DNA from: UBA8231 sp036011085
GTDB lineage: Bacteria > Latescibacterota > UBA2968 > UBA8231
DNA: 64,000 nucleotides
Direction of reading: 5' to 3'
NCBI GenBank assembly: GCA_036011085.1
Contig: DASCMS010000065.1
Location: 54,804 to 118,803 of the forward strand
The translations under genes were made by a program, and so were the position numbers. The notes beneath the pieces were generated by a model. It saw only the letters and a program-made list of their open reading frames with translations. It had not been told where the DNA came from and searched no databases. How positions within the stretch are numbered: the stretch's first letter is position 1; each line of letters starts with the position of its first letter. Positions 1 through 9,074 of this stretch are shown here, piece by piece.

Positions 1-746
1 CGTCCGAGCCTCCGGTAGAGGAGGCTCAGATTGTACACCGCCTTTTGGAAGGACGTGTCCAGCTGACAGGCTCGCTCCAGGGCGACGGTGGCCAGAGAAT
101 CGGCTCCGAGGCGCGCCTGCACGCGGCCCACGCCGTACCAGTTCTTCGCCTCGGTCGGCGCCAGGCGGCACGCCGCAGCATACTGTTCGAGGGCCTCGTC
201 CGGCTCGTTCTGATAGAGCAGAACCGAGGCCAGGTACCGCCGTGCCTCGTCGTTCCAGGGATCGACCAGCAGGGCGCTGCGGAAGGCGGCCTCGGATTCC
301 TCGAGGCGGCCCAGGTGGTCGTAGACGATTCCGGCATTATAATGGAACACGGGGTTGCCAGGATCGAGGTCGAGGGCCGAGCCGAAGCGCTCGAAGGCGC
401 GGGACCAGTCGCTGGCATAGGCGGAGACGATGGCCACTCCGTGATGGGACTCGGCCAGCGTCGAGTCCAGGTCGACCGCCTGCTGAAAGTGTCGACGGGC
501 ACTGTCGAGACGGCCCGCACTCAGGTGCAGGGTTCCGAGAGCCTGTTGACTGAGTGGATCCCGCGGCTGCTCGAGGATGAGTCGCCGCAACTGCGCCTCG
601 GCACTGTCGCGGTGGCCCTGCTTCAACGTAACGATGGCCGCCCGAACGCTCTGCAGCTGCGCGAAGTCCGATACGGCAGGCGTGGCGAGTCCTCCCAGCC
701 ACAGCAGGCCCAGCAGTACATGATACTGTTGCTTCACAGGCGTCAT
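1..746 (-). CDS. Secreted TPR-repeat protein (3' end beyond window)
   Basis: The reading frame starts at an ATG at 746 and stays open to the window edge, giving at least 248 residues with the C-terminus missing. A hydrophobic N-terminus (about residues 8-26) looks like a signal peptide. The rest is helical tetratricopeptide repeats, each with the small/large residue pattern and an Asp-Pro or Asp-Leu at repeat ends (for example LDLDPGNP, LLVDPWND, RLAPTEAK). TPRs are protein-interaction scaffolds, so the partner is unknown. It follows the enolase-superfamily gene on the same strand after a 68-base gap and may be co-transcribed. Its N-terminal TPR layout resembles that of the TPR/CRTAC1 fusion at 27104-29401, so the missing part could carry FG-GAP repeats; this is a guess. 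Confidence 0.75.
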   Translation of the reverse strand, partial: MTPVKQQYHVLLGLLWLGGLATPAVSDFAQLQSVRAAIVTLKQGHRDSAEAQLRRLILEQPRDPLSQQALGTLHLSAGRLDSARRHFQQAVDLDSTLAESHHGVAIVSAYASDWSRAFERFGSALDLDPGNPVFHYNAGIVYDHLGRLEESEAAFRSALLVDPWNDEARRYLASVLLYQNEPDEALEQYAAACRLAPTEAKNWYGVGRVQARLGADSLATVALERACQLDTSFQKAVYNLSLLYRRLG

Positions 747-814
747 CGTTTCCTGAGACTACAACTCGGCACAGGACCAGGCAAAGGGCTGCGTATCTGC
801 GTCAGCCCTCGCTC

Positions 815-2083
815 TCAACTCCACAGACGATCGTGAGCGCGGACCGCGTTCCACTCGTCTGTCGGCGCAAAGTATCCCGGATCCCTGTCGCTGAGATGGG
901 CCCGCAGGACCTCTTCGTCAACATCGGTGAAACCGAGGCCGGGACCTTCCGGCACCTGGATGTAACCATCCTGGATCAGGGGCACGGGCAGACCGTCGAC
1001 CATACGGCTCCACGTGTCGAGCTCGTCGACACTGTGATTCTCGAGAACCATGAAATTCTCCGACGCCGCGGCGCAGTGCACGGCGGCCAGCGCCGCAACG
1101 GGAGACATGGCCATGTGGAAAGCCATGGCGACGCCGGCTTCCTGGGCCATGTCGCAGATCTTTTTCGTCTCCAGGATGCCGCCGGAACTGGCCAGATCGG
1201 GGTGGGCGACGGCGATGGCCCGCTGGTCGAACAGGGCCCGGAAGTCCTCCTTCAGGTAGATGTCTTCGCCGGTACAGACCGGCGTGTCGACGGCGTCGGC
1301 CAGGCGCTTCCACTGGTCGGGGAACTGCCAGGGGATCATGTCTTCATACCAGGCCAGGGAGAACTGGTCGAGCGCTTTGCCGAGCCGAATGCAGGACTCG
1401 ACACCGATGTGTCCGAAGTGATCGACGGCAAGGGGGATCTCATAGCCGATGGTTTCGCGCACCCGGGCGACGTACTCGCACAGGATATCGATCCCCTTGT
1501 CGGTGATCTGAATCCCGGTGAACTGGTGCATGACGGTCTGCGTCTGCAGCATCTGAGGGGGGGCGATGATGGCGTCGGGCACCCCGCGCAGCAGGCCGAT
1601 GCCGACGTCCATCTTCAGGAAGCGGAATCCCATCTCCATCCGGGCTTTCAGCCGCTGTCCCATCTCGCGGCCGTCGGCAACGGAGGGTGTGTCGCAATAG
1701 CAGAGGATTTTGTCACGGAACTTGCCACCCGCCAGCTGATAGGCGGGCACACCGTAGGCCTTGCCCGCCAGATCCATCAGGGCCATCTCGACGGCACAGA
1801 CACCACCGCCCTGCCTGGCATGATGACCAAACTGCTTGATCTTGCGGAAGATGCGGTCGACGTTGCACGGGTTCTCACCGAGGATGCGGCTCTTCAGAGT
1901 CAGTGCATAGGTCTTGCTGGCGCCATCGCGGATATCACCATACCCGCTGATGCCCTGGTTGGTGTCGAGGCGCAGGATGAGTCCGCGCAGCGGGTTGCGC
2001 ATGACGTCGCAGATTCGCATGTCGGTGATTCTGAGTTCACTCGGGCGCGAGCTCGTCTGGACGTTGCTCTCGACCTCTGTCAT
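815..2083 (-). CDS. Mandelate racemase/muconate lactonizing-type enolase superfamily enzyme
   Basis: A 422-residue enolase-superfamily enzyme, which removes the proton alpha to a carboxylate of a sugar acid or similar substrate with Mg2+. An N-terminal capping domain covers about residues 15-140, followed by the modified TIM barrel. Metal ligands are visible as Asp221 (AVDHFG), Glu247 (WYEDM) and Glu273 (GEDIY). The KMD motif gives Lys157 and Asp159, and His323 sits in AFHMAMS. Such residues fit a dehydratase or cycloisomerase; the exact substrate cannot be read. The frame is open further upstream, but the ATG at 2083 is preceded by GGAGAC and leaves room for the divergent gene at 2114. The enzyme is probably cytoplasmic because there is no signal peptide. 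Confidence 0.88.
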   Translation of the reverse strand: MTEVESNVQTSSRPSELRITDMRICDVMRNPLRGLILRLDTNQGISGYGDIRDGASKTYALTLKSRILGENPCNVDRIFRKIKQFGHHARQGGGVCAVEMALMDLAGKAYGVPAYQLAGGKFRDKILCYCDTPSVADGREMGQRLKARMEMGFRFLKMDVGIGLLRGVPDAIIAPPQMLQTQTVMHQFTGIQITDKGIDILCEYVARVRETIGYEIPLAVDHFGHIGVESCIRLGKALDQFSLAWYEDMIPWQFPDQWKRLADAVDTPVCTGEDIYLKEDFRALFDQRAIAVAHPDLASSGGILETKKICDMAQEAGVAMAFHMAMSPVAALAAVHCAAASENFMVLENHSVDELDTWSRMVDGLPVPLIQDGYIQVPEGPGLGFTDVDEEVLRAHLSDRDPGYFAPTDEWNAVRAHDRLWS

Positions 2084-2113
2084 GTCGTCTCCGGAAGGTG
2101 GCGGGAAGAGTAG

Positions 2114-3499
2114 ATGCGCAAGCAGCGAAGGTATCTGCCGTTTTCCAGTGTCGTCAAACGCGCTGCCGGGCCAGTCGCTCTCTGCTTGGCCCTGCTGGGA
2201 TCCGCCTGCTCGGGCTCCAAAGGCGCTGTCGTCACGTCCCCCACTGATGACGGCGGTGGACCGTCGCCAGCCGGCGGCGAGGCGCCGCCGCCGGTTCTGA
2301 TCCCCGGAGACCGGGTGATCACTTCTCAGACGGACATCAATGAGCTGATGGCAGTCACGGCCTTCGCCATCGGCGGCGATCTCATCCTGGAAGGAATCGG
2401 TGATACCGACCTGACCGGGCTCGACTCCCTGGTCCAGGTCGAGGGCAGCCTGCTGATCCGCGACAATCCCGGTCTGCAGCGTCTCCCCCTCGACGGCTTG
2501 CAGCACGTGGCCGGAGATCTCGTGGTCAGGGGCAACCCGGTTCTGCACACCGTTGGCGTCTTCCCCCGGCTGGAGAGACTGAACGGCAGCATCGTCCTCG
2601 AGGGCAACGGACCGGCCGATCTCGGCGGGTTCGCCGCTCTCGATCGGCTGGATGGCGATTTGCGCATCGCCGGGTACGATGGTCTGCGTGTCGTGTCAGG
2701 CTTTGGGAAGCTGATCCGCATCGGCGGCAGCCTGCAGATTCTGAACAATCACGGCACGGCGCTGAGACTGCCGGGCCTGCAGCGCCTGGCCCGCGTCCAG
2801 GGCGGTATGCAGGTGGAGAGCAACAGCATCGACACACTCGTCGCTCCCGCCGGGTTGTTGAGTGTGGGCGGCTCACTGGAGGTGACGGACAACTCCCTGC
2901 ACGCGCTGTCCGGTCTCGGGCAACTCGAGCTGATCGAGGGGTCGTTCGTTCTGGCGGCCGACGATTCGCTCCAGGTTGTCGAGGAGCTGACGAATCTGAC
3001 CGAGATCGGGGGGGCTCTGTCGCTCCGCGGGCTGTCCCGGCTGTCGACGGTTGCCTTTCTCGACGGGTTGTCCCGGGTCGACGGCGGCTTCGAGCTCGTC
3101 GACAACACGGTCCTGGCCACCGTGCGCCTGCCACGCCTGCAACGGGCCGGCGGCATGAGGCTCACCTGCGATCCCCTGGATTGTGCTCTGCAGGAGATGG
3201 AGTTCGCCGAACTGGATCGACTCCACGGTGACCTGGTCATCGCCGGAACGCGTCTGCTCAACCTGGACGGATTGAGTCACCTCCGAACCGTCGAGGGCGA
3301 TCTGATTCTGCAGTTCAACGATGCTCTGGACGATATCCAGGGGCTGGCCGGTCTCGACACCCTGGGCGGCGAGCAGGCACTGTTCATCAATGAGAGACAG
3401 CCCCTCGACCAGATCGCCGATCTCGTCGAACAGCTGCGCGACCACGGTTTCGAGGGTGAAGTGCAGATCGTCGGCGGCTTCACCGGACTGGCCGAATGA
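2114..3499 (+). CDS. Lipoprotein with receptor-L/leucine-rich-like repeats
   Basis: This 461-residue protein begins with a basic region, a hydrophobic stretch and a lipobox ending at Cys32 (LLGSAC), so it should be a lipoprotein. A Pro/Gly-rich linker (about 33-65) precedes regular repeats of about 22-26 residues with the pattern GDLxxxxNPxLxxLxxLxxVxG, for example GSLLIRDNP and GDLVVRGNP. This is the pattern of receptor L-domain or leucine-rich solenoids used for surface binding. It diverges from the enolase-family gene with only about 30 bases between the starts, so promoters must overlap. It converges on the CRTAC1-like gene with an 18-base gap. The ligand is unknown. Confidence 0.78.
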   Translation: MRKQRRYLPFSSVVKRAAGPVALCLALLGSACSGSKGAVVTSPTDDGGGPSPAGGEAPPPVLIPGDRVITSQTDINELMAVTAFAIGGDLILEGIGDTDLTGLDSLVQVEGSLLIRDNPGLQRLPLDGLQHVAGDLVVRGNPVLHTVGVFPRLERLNGSIVLEGNGPADLGGFAALDRLDGDLRIAGYDGLRVVSGFGKLIRIGGSLQILNNHGTALRLPGLQRLARVQGGMQVESNSIDTLVAPAGLLSVGGSLEVTDNSLHALSGLGQLELIEGSFVLAADDSLQVVEELTNLTEIGGALSLRGLSRLSTVAFLDGLSRVDGGFELVDNTVLATVRLPRLQRAGGMRLTCDPLDCALQEMEFAELDRLHGDLVIAGTRLLNLDGLSHLRTVEGDLILQFNDALDDIQGLAGLDTLGGEQALFINERQPLDQIADLVEQLRDHGFEGEVQIVGGFTGLAE

Positions 3500-3517
3500 C
3501 CGGATTCGCCGGGCACC

Positions 3518-5128
3518 TCAGTGGTGGCGCAGGGTGCCATTGATGTCGACGTCACGGTAGACCGTCGTCCGGCCTCCCGGATCGACGACGCGCACCGAAT
3601 CCACGCGGCCAGCCTCACCCAGTCCGAACCAGAGTGATCCATCCCCCTGGCTCAGGTATCCGGTACCACCCACGAGCTGTTTACTGACCACCGTGCCGCC
3701 GGAGAACACCGTCGCTCTCGAGCCCACCCGTCCAGGCTCCAGTTGCAGCCGCAGCCAGTCTCCGGCTGCCGGGTCGGTGTTCTTGAGCAGCGCCGGCGAC
3801 TGGCCCAGGTGGGTGACGACAAGATCGAGGTCCCCGTCGGCGTCGAGGTCGGCGGCCGCCGCCGCTCGGCTCGTCATGGTCTGTGAGAAGTAGTCTCCCG
3901 CCGTGGCTGAGACGTCGGTGAATCTCGGTGGAGCCACACCCTCGTTGCGCAAGAGCTGATCGGGCTCATCCGAGCCGATGCGGCCATCGTGCAGGGCCAG
4001 GTCATTCTGCAGGTGGCCGTTGGCGGTGAACAGATCTTCGTCGCCATCGTTGTCGTAGTCGAAGAACAGGACGGCGAAGGTCAGCCATCGACGGGAGAGG
4101 GAGCTGAGTCCGGCGGCCACGGTGATATCGGTGAACAGGTCTCGGCCCTCGTTCAGGTACAGGGTATTCGTCTCGAGTTCGAAATTACCGACATAGAGGT
4201 CGGCGTCGCCGTCCCCATCGACGTCGGCGGCAGCCACCCCCATTCCCGCCTCGGCGCGGGCGTCCTCGTTGTAGGCACACCCGGCCAGCTCGCCGATCTC
4301 CACGAAAGACTCGCCTGAATTCCGGTAGAGGAAGTTGGCCTCCGTGTCATTGGCGACGTAGACGTCGAGGTCGGCATCGGCGTCGTAGTCGAGGATCGCC
4401 AGCCCCAGTCCTTTGCCGCGCACGCCATCATCGATGGCCGCCGCCCGGCTGACATCGAGGAAACGTCCGCCGTCGTTGCGGTAGAGGATATCGGGCTCGG
4501 CAGCGAACTCCCGTGGGTGGCAGTACATGTGCCGGCCGTCCCGTTCGCAGCCGACCGGATCGTGAACTGTGTCACGCAGGTAGTTGACCACGTAAAGATC
4601 CTGCCAGCCGTCGCCGTCCAGGTCGGCGAAGGAGCAGGCTGTCCCCCAGCCCTCAGAGCCGACACCAGCCACTGCCGTCACGTCCACGTACCCGGAGTCG
4701 GTTCCGTGGTACAGTCGGTCGGGACCGACGTTGGTCACGTAGAGATCGACGCGCCCGTCCCTGTCGTAGTCGCCGACACAGGCCCCCATGCCGTAGCCGT
4801 CACCCGCCGCACCGAGAGCTCCCGGACTCCGGGTGAAAGACCAGTCGTCTCCGAGAGACTCATTCAGGAACAAAGCGTTGACCGGCGCGACATCGGTGGA
4901 CCCTCCGGACAACGGCCGGCCGTTGACGAAGTAGAGGTCGACGTCACCATCGGCATCACTGTCGAACAGGGCCAGACCCCCACCCATCGCTTCCGGCAGC
5001 AGTTTCTCCGGGCTGCTGTCGCTGAAGTGCACGAAGGTCACCCCGGCAGACTCCGCCACATCGACGAACTCGGCCGCCACACCGCCGCTGCACAGCAACG
5101 CGGTGGCCATGGTGGCGACAAGCTTCAT
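3518..5128 (-). CDS. CRTAC1/UnbV-like FG-GAP repeat protein
   Basis: A 536-residue secreted protein with an N-terminal signal peptide (about 1-19, cleavage near VAA-EF). Repeated FG-GAP/VCBS calcium loops (DSDADGDVDLYF, DYDRDGRVDLYV, DLDGDGWQDLYV, DYDADADLDVYV, DVDGDGDADLYV) form a seven-bladed propeller typical of CRTAC1. The C-terminal 80 residues match the ASPIC/UnbV module, ending in a WFGLG-containing stretch and VDSVRVVDPGG. Its start overlaps the stop of the upstream lipoprotein gene by four bases (ATGA), so the two are translationally coupled. The function of bacterial CRTAC1 proteins is poorly known; adhesion or carbohydrate binding is usually inferred. Two relatives lie at 27104-29401 and 29398-31050. 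Confidence 0.88.
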   Translation of the reverse strand: MKLVATMATALLCSGGVAAEFVDVAESAGVTFVHFSDSSPEKLLPEAMGGGLALFDSDADGDVDLYFVNGRPLSGGSTDVAPVNALFLNESLGDDWSFTRSPGALGAAGDGYGMGACVGDYDRDGRVDLYVTNVGPDRLYHGTDSGYVDVTAVAGVGSEGWGTACSFADLDGDGWQDLYVVNYLRDTVHDPVGCERDGRHMYCHPREFAAEPDILYRNDGGRFLDVSRAAAIDDGVRGKGLGLAILDYDADADLDVYVANDTEANFLYRNSGESFVEIGELAGCAYNEDARAEAGMGVAAADVDGDGDADLYVGNFELETNTLYLNEGRDLFTDITVAAGLSSLSRRWLTFAVLFFDYDNDGDEDLFTANGHLQNDLALHDGRIGSDEPDQLLRNEGVAPPRFTDVSATAGDYFSQTMTSRAAAAADLDADGDLDLVVTHLGQSPALLKNTDPAAGDWLRLQLEPGRVGSRATVFSGGTVVSKQLVGGTGYLSQGDGSLWFGLGEAGRVDSVRVVDPGGRTTVYRDVDINGTLRHH

Positions 5129-6336
5129 GGGACCACTTCCACAGTGAGTTCAGCTTCGGCCACGGTGATGCCGTCGGCATCGACGAGCAACTGAACGACA
5201 TGTCGTCCCGGGGGAGCATCCAGAGGGCAACTGACGCCGACCGATCTCGCCGTCCGCCGCCCGGAGCGGAGGCGTCCGAGCCGGACCGGGGACGGTATCT
5301 CGAGCACGGCAGCCGTTCCGGTGCGCCGCAGGCTGAGGTGCAGCTCGCCCGGGTTCTCTTCCCCGGCGTACTCCAGTCCGAACAGCAGTCGGGCGCTCTG
5401 TCCCGGTCGCAGCACAGTACTGCTGCCGCCAGTCACCAGGTGCGGCGACAGCAGGTGGACCTGGGTTGTTCTCAGTGGTTCTCTCCGCGAGGCTGCGCCA
5501 TAGCGGACCAGTCTGGGCGGCACCTTGGCGGCAACCCTCGCAGCGGTACCGTCATCGAGCCGTACATCGTAGCGGTCGCCCAGATGACCGACGAGAGCAT
5601 ACGTCCGGGCCATGGCCAGGGCGGTGATCGTGTTCTCCCCGTGGATCTGTACTCTCGATCCAGCGGCGAAGGCGTAATAGCCATGGAGAAAATCCCCGGG
5701 GTGGAAGGCGATCACCTCGCGGCTGCCGGCGGCCCGGGCCGTAACGAGTATGGGGTGGTCGTCCGGGGAGGAGGCCAGACCCAGGTCATTGACCAGATGG
5801 ACTATCGCTTCCCCGGCAGGACCGGTCGTCTCACTCCAGCGTCCGTAGGGCGCCTCCAGGGTCACGACGATCCTTGCCAGAGGCTCCCGTGCACCGGCGC
5901 TCGCCTCGACCTCCCGGGCATCGCTGAGGTAATCGTAGCGCAGCGTCTCCGGCAGCAGCCAGCCGAGATATCCGCCCCCCCGTCCCCGGGTCAACAACGT
6001 CACGGCGCCCAGCAGGTTGACGGACACGGCGGCGGCCCCATTCAGGTCCCCCGGATCCCGCAGCCACAGGAAGGAGGCCCACCACTGCAGGCCAACGCCC
6101 AGCGCCACCAGGGCCTCACGACGTTTCCGCAGGATCAGGCTGCTGTCCCCGCCTTTCCGCATTCGCCGAACCGGGTGATGACTGAGACGTACGGTGGCTG
6201 ACGGCCGGTCGGGCGTCGGAGCAGCGACGATGTCGATGGCAACGGGGCCGGTCCGACGGCCGACTTCGATCTCCGCCTCTCCGTCACGGATCAGCCGGGC
6301 AGAGTAGCAACCACTGACCATGCAGGCCGCAAGCAA
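5125..6336 (-). CDS. Putative lipoprotein of unknown function; start uncertain
   Basis: About 400 residues, unrecognised. A lipoprotein-like signal (WRGLVAALLAACMVSGC) lies at the beginning, then a transmembrane-like region around GVGLQWWASFLWL and another near AAVSVNLLGAVTLL. The C-terminal ~110 residues read like a beta-sandwich domain. The first in-frame ATG (6321) lies inside the signal, and no in-frame ATG or GTG is found in front of it. A TTG at 6336 is used here. A GTG followed by AAG-CGC (MKR-like) at 6368 lies one frame off and would give a textbook signal if one base had been gained or lost. The stop overlaps the start of the CRTAC1-like gene, so the two form an operon. Confidence 0.6.
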   Translation of the reverse strand: MLAACMVSGCYSARLIRDGEAEIEVGRRTGPVAIDIVAAPTPDRPSATVRLSHHPVRRMRKGGDSSLILRKRREALVALGVGLQWWASFLWLRDPGDLNGAAAVSVNLLGAVTLLTRGRGGGYLGWLLPETLRYDYLSDAREVEASAGAREPLARIVVTLEAPYGRWSETTGPAGEAIVHLVNDLGLASSPDDHPILVTARAAGSREVIAFHPGDFLHGYYAFAAGSRVQIHGENTITALAMARTYALVGHLGDRYDVRLDDGTAARVAAKVPPRLVRYGAASRREPLRTTQVHLLSPHLVTGGSSTVLRPGQSARLLFGLEYAGEENPGELHLSLRRTGTAAVLEIPSPVRLGRLRSGRRTARSVGVSCPLDAPPGRHVVQLLVDADGITVAEAELTVEVVP

Positions 6337-6387
6337 GGCGGCGACGAGTCCGCGCCAGCGCGCTTCACAAAACGGCCGTCGTGAAAC

Positions 6388-6416
6388 TTGACAAATGCTC
6401 GAGCAGGCGCCAGAAT
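6388..6416 (+). promoter_or_regulatory. Putative sigma70-type promoter for the 6514 gene
   Basis: A perfect -35 TTGACA at 6388-6393 is followed by a 17-base spacer and CAGAAT (6411-6416, four of six matches to TATAAT). It lies about 100 bases upstream of the discoidin-like gene and inside the divergent gap with the lipoprotein gene, so it would start the long plus-strand run. Confidence 0.5.
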
Positions 6417-6513
6417 TCCACCCCCGCCTCCCGGGCCCTGTTCGGGCCTTGGGGAGTTGCGGCAAGCTCTCCCTATTGTGATCCCGCTCTGTCAACAAGC
6501 CTCGATCGGTTCG

Positions 6514-8154
6514 ATGTCCATGCGTATTCAAGCCATCCTGACGTGTTGCGCTCTGCTTCTTGCTCCGTCGATATCGCAGGCCCAGCAGACCTTCGAGATC
6601 GTCACCTGGGCGCCGGCAGACGGCTCCACTGTGCAGAGCGATTCCTCCGGCGCCCTGATTCTGGGTGATGTCGACGCCGAAACCAACCTGGCAGATCGCA
6701 AGATCGCCGTCGATCAGACCGGCCAGTCGGCGCGGGTCACCGACGCCAACATGACGCGAAACTCCGCCTGGAACAGTCTCACACCCTCCTCGTTCAACTT
6801 CTTCGTCCAGCTTGATCTGGAGGAGCCACGGCTGATCGACCGTGTGGCCATTCGACCAGTGACGGGTAACACCACCGACTTCGTCAAGGGCTACAGTCTG
6901 CAGACATCGACGGACAACGTCGTGTTCTTCGAGCAGGTACTCCAGGAGCGCAACCTCAATATCGACATCGATACCAGCTTCGCGCCGGTGGTAGCCCAGT
7001 ATGTCCGGGTCCAGGTCAAGGCCATCGACAGGGTGCACAATGTCGTCATCTCCGAGGTTGAGGTGTACGGTCAGGGGTTCGTCAGTTCCGCCCAGTTCGA
7101 CAGCGAGGCCATCGACTTCGGCGATGCTGCTGACAAGAACTTCGGCATCGCCCGGTGGACGCCCGTCATCCCCGAGGGGACGTCGCTGGCCGTGTCCTTC
7201 CGCATCGGATCCACGTCGTCCCCGTCGGCCGAGGACGATGACTGGAGCGCCTGGACGGAGCCCTCCACAGAGAACGACGGTGTCCTGATCGAGTTGCCCG
7301 AGCCTGCCAGATACCTTCAGTATCGCGTGATGATGACCTCCGGTGACCCCAGCGTCACGCCTCGACTGGAAGGACTGCAGATCGACTACGGTGAGCCGCT
7401 GGCCGTGTCCTTTTCCGGCAGTGTCACCAGAACGCTGACGGGCGCCGCCGATGATACTCTCACCGTCGACGAGGCATCCATCGGCGACGAACACGAATTC
7501 GATCTGCACCTGCAGGCCGAGGCCGGCGCCGGCGGCTTCGATATTCTTCGACTCAAGCTGCCCAATGCTGCCAGCGTCGAGGAGGTGCTTCTCAATGGAG
7601 AGGCCGTCCAGGCAACACTCACGATGAGCGGGTCGACGATCGATCTCGACTTCGGCCGCACGTTGACGGGCAGCAACACCTTTGACCTCCGTCTCGGCTC
7701 GGTGCTGTTCGACGAGCGCAACGTGTTCAGCGCCGAAGTCCTCGATTCGGCCCGGCCTGACAATCCACAGCAGGTGGCAGCCAATGACGTGCGTGACGAC
7801 GCCCTGGTGATCTTCGGGGTCGGCGTCAGCGACAATGTCTTTGACAAGGGCTCCCTCACCGTCACACCGAACCCCTTCTCGCCCAACGGTGACGGTCGTT
7901 TCGATGTCGTTGAGTTCTCCTACGCGCTGGCCAAGATCGGCACACCCCAGCGGGTCCGGTTGCGCGTCTTCGACCTGAGGGGCCGCGAGCTGCAGGAGTT
8001 GACCTTGCAGCAGAAGAGTGGCTCCCACACCGTGACCTGGGACGGCCGCGGCGAGGATGGACAGCTTGTGCCGCCTGGCCTCTATCTGTTCCAGGTCGAC
8101 GTCGACAGTGGCAAACCGGTGCGATTCAACGGTTCCGTCGTGGTCTCTTACTAG
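6514..8154 (+). CDS. Secreted discoidin-like protein with FlgD-Ig C-terminal tail
   Basis: 546 residues. A signal peptide (about 1-22, cleavage after SQA) precedes a region like an F5/8 type C (discoidin) carbohydrate-binding domain, about residues 30-190. Its features include LIDRVAIRP and a run YVRVQVKAIDRVHNVVISEVEVYG. A beta-rich middle follows. The last ~90 residues form a FlgD-type Ig domain that begins TPNPFSPNGDGRFD and carries WDGRGEDGQLVPPGLY; this is the layout of C-terminal sorting tails seen on surface proteins in FCB bacteria. ATGs lie at 6514 and 6520. It sits first in the plus-strand run, three bases before the open frame of the PorV-like gene, which is consistent with co-expression of a secreted cargo and an outer-membrane component. 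The substrate is unknown. Confidence 0.82.
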   Translation: MSMRIQAILTCCALLLAPSISQAQQTFEIVTWAPADGSTVQSDSSGALILGDVDAETNLADRKIAVDQTGQSARVTDANMTRNSAWNSLTPSSFNFFVQLDLEEPRLIDRVAIRPVTGNTTDFVKGYSLQTSTDNVVFFEQVLQERNLNIDIDTSFAPVVAQYVRVQVKAIDRVHNVVISEVEVYGQGFVSSAQFDSEAIDFGDAADKNFGIARWTPVIPEGTSLAVSFRIGSTSSPSAEDDDWSAWTEPSTENDGVLIELPEPARYLQYRVMMTSGDPSVTPRLEGLQIDYGEPLAVSFSGSVTRTLTGAADDTLTVDEASIGDEHEFDLHLQAEAGAGGFDILRLKLPNAASVEEVLLNGEAVQATLTMSGSTIDLDFGRTLTGSNTFDLRLGSVLFDERNVFSAEVLDSARPDNPQQVAANDVRDDALVIFGVGVSDNVFDKGSLTVTPNPFSPNGDGRFDVVEFSYALAKIGTPQRVRLRVFDLRGRELQELTLQQKSGSHTVTWDGRGEDGQLVPPGLYLFQVDVDSGKPVRFNGSVVVSY

Positions 8155-8192
8155 TCGTGAGCATTCAACTATATGCGCGGGGATCGGCTTCC

Positions 8193-9074
8193 ATGAAGGG
8201 CATTTTCTCAATCGGCCTGGCGTTGGTCCTGATGGCAGGTATCCCGGCGCAGGCAGCCTTCGAAGGGCTCGGCGGTACGACACGTGCCAGTTCCATGAGC
8301 CAGGCCTACGTCGTCCACGCTGCGGACGCCGGCGCCTTGTGGCACAATCCGGCAGGCCTCGCCCGCGGCGCACACCGGGGCGTCGAGGCGGATTATGCCC
8401 GCCTCTATCCCGGTCTGGACGTGGGGCCCGATATCAGTACCTGGAGCCTGAATTACACGCAGTCACTGGCCGGTGGGCGAGTCGGCGTCGCTGTGGCCGG
8501 TCTGGGCGCCGACGTGTACAGTGAAAACGGGCTGGTCATCGGTTACGGCCGCGGCCTTGTCGCCGGCGGGCATGCCGGTCTGGGCGTCCGCGTGCTGCGC
8601 TGGTCGGCCGACGGGTATCAGGGTGATGACGATCGCTCGGGAACCGGAATCGCCGTCGATCTCGGCCTGCGGTACGATGTGTGGCAGCTGCCCCAGGGTA
8701 CGCTCTCGGTGGCCGCGGCGGCCCTCGGAGTCAACGAGCCCGACGTCTCTGAGAGCGGCGGGGGTACCGGCGTGCCCATGCAGCTGTTGCTCGGCCTTGG
8801 ATACGAAGACGCCAACTATGCGGTCGAAGCTGACTGGGAGATCGTCGATGGTTCGGGCCGGGCCCGAGTCGGCGGAGAGTACAAGGTTGGCGGTCGCTAC
8901 GACGTACGCCTGCGGCTCGGCGCCAGCGGCATGAACAACGACGAGTCCTCCGGTCAGATCGACGGCGGCGTCGGTCTGCAGATCGGCGCCATCGTCCTCG
9001 ACTACGCCTACCATGACTCGTCTGAAATCAGCGGCACCGGTAGCCAGCGCCTGTCCCTCGGTTACCGCTTCTGA
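8193..9074 (+). CDS. PorV/PorQ-like outer-membrane barrel protein
   Basis: 293 residues with a signal peptide (about 1-21, cleavage after AQA). The mature start has GLGGTTRASSMSQAYVVHAADAGALWHNPAGLA, split here over the typical PorV/FadL-like opening with an NPAGLA motif. The rest alternates as beta strands and ends with an aromatic C-terminus (SLGYRF) as expected for outer-membrane barrels. PorV in Bacteroidetes shuttles type IX secretion cargo; whether that role holds here is inference. The ATG at 8193 is preferred because it gives a normal signal peptide; a GTG at 8157 is also in frame. Its stop overlaps the next start by one base (TGATG). Confidence 0.8.
   Translation: MKGIFSIGLALVLMAGIPAQAAFEGLGGTTRASSMSQAYVVHAADAGALWHNPAGLARGAHRGVEADYARLYPGLDVGPDISTWSLNYTQSLAGGRVGVAVAGLGADVYSENGLVIGYGRGLVAGGHAGLGVRVLRWSADGYQGDDDRSGTGIAVDLGLRYDVWQLPQGTLSVAAAALGVNEPDVSESGGGTGVPMQLLLGLGYEDANYAVEADWEIVDGSGRARVGGEYKVGGRYDVRLRLGASGMNNDESSGQIDGGVGLQIGAIVLDYAYHDSSEISGTGSQRLSLGYRF

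Noticed and set aside
833..2113. Plus-strand frame opposite the enolase-family gene
   Set aside because: The minus-strand protein has all three metal ligands; the plus frame is a shadow.
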